A stretch of DNA of 64,000 bases from Cordia subcordata (Eukaryota > Streptophyta > Magnoliopsida > Boraginales > Cordiaceae). How positions within the stretch are numbered: position 1 is the stretch's first letter; the number at the start of each line of letters is the position of its first letter. The notes below the pieces were generated by a model that saw only the letters and a list, made by a program, of their open reading frames with translations, ran no database searches and had not been told where the DNA came from. Of the stretch, positions 61,997 through 64,000 are shown piece after piece. The stretch spans positions 1,054,001 through 1,118,000 of the forward strand of contig JAPTOF010000030.1 of NCBI GenBank assembly GCA_028554755.1, in the 5' to 3' direction. A program made the position numbers and the translations under genes.

Positions 61997-64000
61997 CGAG
62001 AAGTAGGGGGAGGATCATCAATCCCCGGATCATGATTCACATGTAAATTAGGGCTTCTTCCCTTAACCTTATCCCCATTCCCCTCATGCTTAATCTGATT
62101 TTGACCCTCATTTACATTTTCCTCATCATGGTTAAGTATCCCAAAAGGATTTGAGTTGACTTTATGGGAGCATGAGGGATCAAGATTAACCTTGGGACTT
62201 GAAGGCCGAATGCTGTCTTCCATAGCTTTGGTGACATTATCATTCACGAGAGGCTCTTTACTTGGTTTTGGATCCTTCAATGGACTTTGCTTCTTGCCCA
62301 CAACTTGCCATTCGTTATGGATCTTAGGGTTGTGCCTTGTGGTATGCATTTGGGGCTGGTTGCTAGTATGTAATTTAGTCTTCAAGGGACAATTCCTTCA
62401 ACATGCCCAACCATTTTGCAATGGGTGCATTTGCTTGGCTTCCATGCATATTCAACATCCACCCTTGCCCTTGAACCATTTCGAAGTTTTGGGAAAATAA
62501 CATTTGGAAGGTTTCCTTCCAAGTCAACTTCAATACAAATTCTAGCAAATTCTAAATTCCTTCTTGAGTCGGTGAGGGCATCCATTTGAATTGGGTTTCC
62601 AATGAATGAAGCAACATAACCAAGTCCTCTTTTGGAGTAAAGACTCATTGGAACATTCCAAAGGTTCACCCAAATGGGAACTTTATTGCTGGCCAAATTG
62701 ATGAATTCAAGATTAGGTTCCCATTTTCTCAAAAAAAGTGGTCTATGATTAACATGCCAAAGTTGTTAGAGGACTTTTTGACAGAATTCCTCTTTCTCAA
62801 ATTTGAAAACAAAAAGGCCCTTTCCTTTGGTGTGGATATCAATTTTGCCAAATTTCTTCCATGCAAACTCAACCATGTTTCTTATGAGGAAGAATGGTGG
62901 GGGGGCACCTAAGAATTGTCCCACAAGACAATGTGACCAAAAACAATCTCCTTCATCATAAAGATCCTCCGGGGGGTCAACAACTTCTCTTTTTCCATCA
63001 ATAATATTAAACTCATGCATTTCATCAAATTTGAGATTGGTAGCCATGTTCAGCAAACACACCTCCCCAATCAAGAGTAGGGCTATTTGTGGAGGGTTCA
63101 TACCTTAGTTTAGGTGCCTTTGTCCAAGCATTTTGGTGGCTGGGAGCCCTTGCTTTGGGAGGAGCATTGTTTCCTTGAGCATTTTGTTGAGGTACATTAG
63201 CTTTGCTATAATTTTGCTTGCCAAGATCAGTACCCAAAGATTGAGAGTTGTTGGAGAAGTGGTCGTCCTTGGCAAGGGAAGCTTCTAACCGTGGAAGATT
63301 TGGGTTGAGGTGTGAGAGTTGCTAACTTGTACTCCTTGTTTGTGTGGCATTTTCAGCTTTGTTGGCAGCCACGTCATTTTGAAAATGATTTGGCAAAAGT
63401 GGAGGGAAATCTTCAAGGGTGGGCCGAGTGTTAGCTTTTGAATTCCATGGGCTGCTAAGTGCTGTCGAGATATGATTGGATGAGGCCAAAATATTGCTGC
63501 CATGCACAGTAAAAGGGTCAGCATTTTCAGACACAAGCCTATTAACCGGTCCATGCACTGCCCTAAGACCATCGGGTAAAGACTGCTCATCCTCTCCAAG
63601 CTCCTTTTCGGCTATAATCTCGTGTGTAATAGAGTTGACCTTCTTGCTCAATTCGATCTCTAGCTCGGCTGATGCTTCAAGGTCCATTTCGGTTGAGCAA
63701 TGGCTTGAACCTTTTCTTGAACAAGGAGTGGGAGGGGAGCGTGATCGAGACTTATGGGTGAGACTACAAACCAACTCGGCCTTTGTTCTATTTTGAGCTT
63801 CAAGATGTTCCTTATAAGAATGACCTGATTCAAGTGCTTCAAAAACTTCTTTGAGTTCCTTGCTAGAGGTGGATGAGGCATCTTCTCTCTCAAAAGAAGA
63901 AGAAAAAGAGGCTAAATCCACCTCCTCATTGAAACTCTTGACTGAAGGAGCTTTTGAAGAACTATCTAGCACTTGTTTTTTTGCAAGGATTCTTGCACTT
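61993..64000 (-). pseudogene. AA ORF1 (DUF4283, zinc knuckle), start outside window
   Basis: From the Ser-rich N-terminus (SARILAKKQVLDSSSKAPS at the window edge; 63972-63322 open, 216 codons) through the EDFPPLLPNHF block, a shift, WGGVFAEH, DUF4283 (WSHCLVGQFLGAPPPFFLIR, 63101-62766), a stop near 62766, KRGLGYVASFIGNP and FARICIEVDLEGNLPNVIFP (62732-62382), knuckle CTHCKMVGHVEGIVP, where the last Cys is lost by a shift, and a tail to 61993. About four breaks. Confidence 0.85.

Larger units (their letters stand above)
58319..64000 (-). mobile_element. LINE AA, near-complete, running off the window
   Basis: Minus strand: poly(T) 58319-58328, tail TTACTTTCTTGCTCCGC, 3' UTR, ORF2 (61996-58411), ORF1 (from beyond 64000 to 61993). 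More than 5.68 kb. Subfamily closer to C than to G/W. It inserted into Z behind FFDSS; the other TSD copy would lie beyond the window. It is the most complete copy besides C. Confidence 0.9.

Noticed and set aside
1..64000. tRNA, rRNA or host genes
   Set aside because: I saw no tRNA or rRNA sequence and every long reading frame belongs to LINE or gypsy proteins. DUF4283/zinc-knuckle and zf-RVT frames are often listed as host genes but are LINE ORF1 and ORF2.

Overview
This window looks like repeat-dense, probably pericentromeric or otherwise gene-poor, DNA from a flowering plant. I find no host gene, tRNA, rRNA or CRISPR array. Almost every base belongs to plant L1-type LINEs (non-LTR retrotransposons) or to one Ty3/gypsy LTR retrotransposon of Athila type. 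The plant assignment rests on the protein families: an ORF1 with a DUF4283 domain plus one CCHC zinc knuckle, and an ORF2 with an APE-type endonuclease (EEP), a reverse transcriptase (RT) and a zf-RVT module without RNase H. The gypsy primer site also resembles a tRNA-Asp site, as in plant Athila elements.

Layout. 1-1057: scrambled minus-strand ORF2 pieces. About 1091-12579: LINE B (+), split by B1 (3079-4712, into ORF1, 14-bp target-site duplication or TSD) and by the essentially full-length 6.0-kb LINE C (6245-12254, into ORF2, 17-bp TSD). 12580-14735: LINE D. 14824-18402: LINE E, split by F (15406-17299, minus). 18431-20172: minus fragments G and H. 20173-26897: minus LINE I/K, split by J (22600-24724, plus), whose 5' end is a copied inverted piece of its own target. 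26898-32732: the Athila-like element, whose LTR carries a 60-bp LINE insertion. 32733-43300: fragments L to S in alternating orientation. 43301-58318: one minus LINE (T/Z) opened by a 12.8-kb block made of LINE U with its nested elements V (itself split by W) and X, plus LINE Y and a minus RT fragment. 58319-64000: near-complete minus LINE AA, running off the window.

The most interesting system is a second LINE-like family (F, L, R, V, X) that carries only ORF1. Two copies keep the ORF1 start and the 3' end, have 17- and 18-bp TSDs, are about 2.65-2.8 kb long and show no trace of endonuclease or RT. Their 3' UTRs are unrelated to those of the autonomous LINEs except for a short shared tail (CTTACTT-N4-CGCAAAA) next to the poly(A). 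This looks like a plant counterpart of mammalian HAL1 (half-L1): a gag-only non-autonomous LINE probably mobilised by the ORF2 of the neighbouring autonomous family through that tail.

In the autonomous elements ORF1 encodes the RNA-binding protein. ORF2 follows it with an ATGA or TAATG stop/start overlap, which suggests coupled reinitiation. ORF2 nicks the target (TSDs often begin at TT/AAA), copies the RNA and leaves poly(A)-ended, usually 5'-truncated copies, mostly inside older LINEs. Every long ORF here is truncated, shifted or split, so all copies appear inactive. B ORF1 would be intact but for the B1 insertion.
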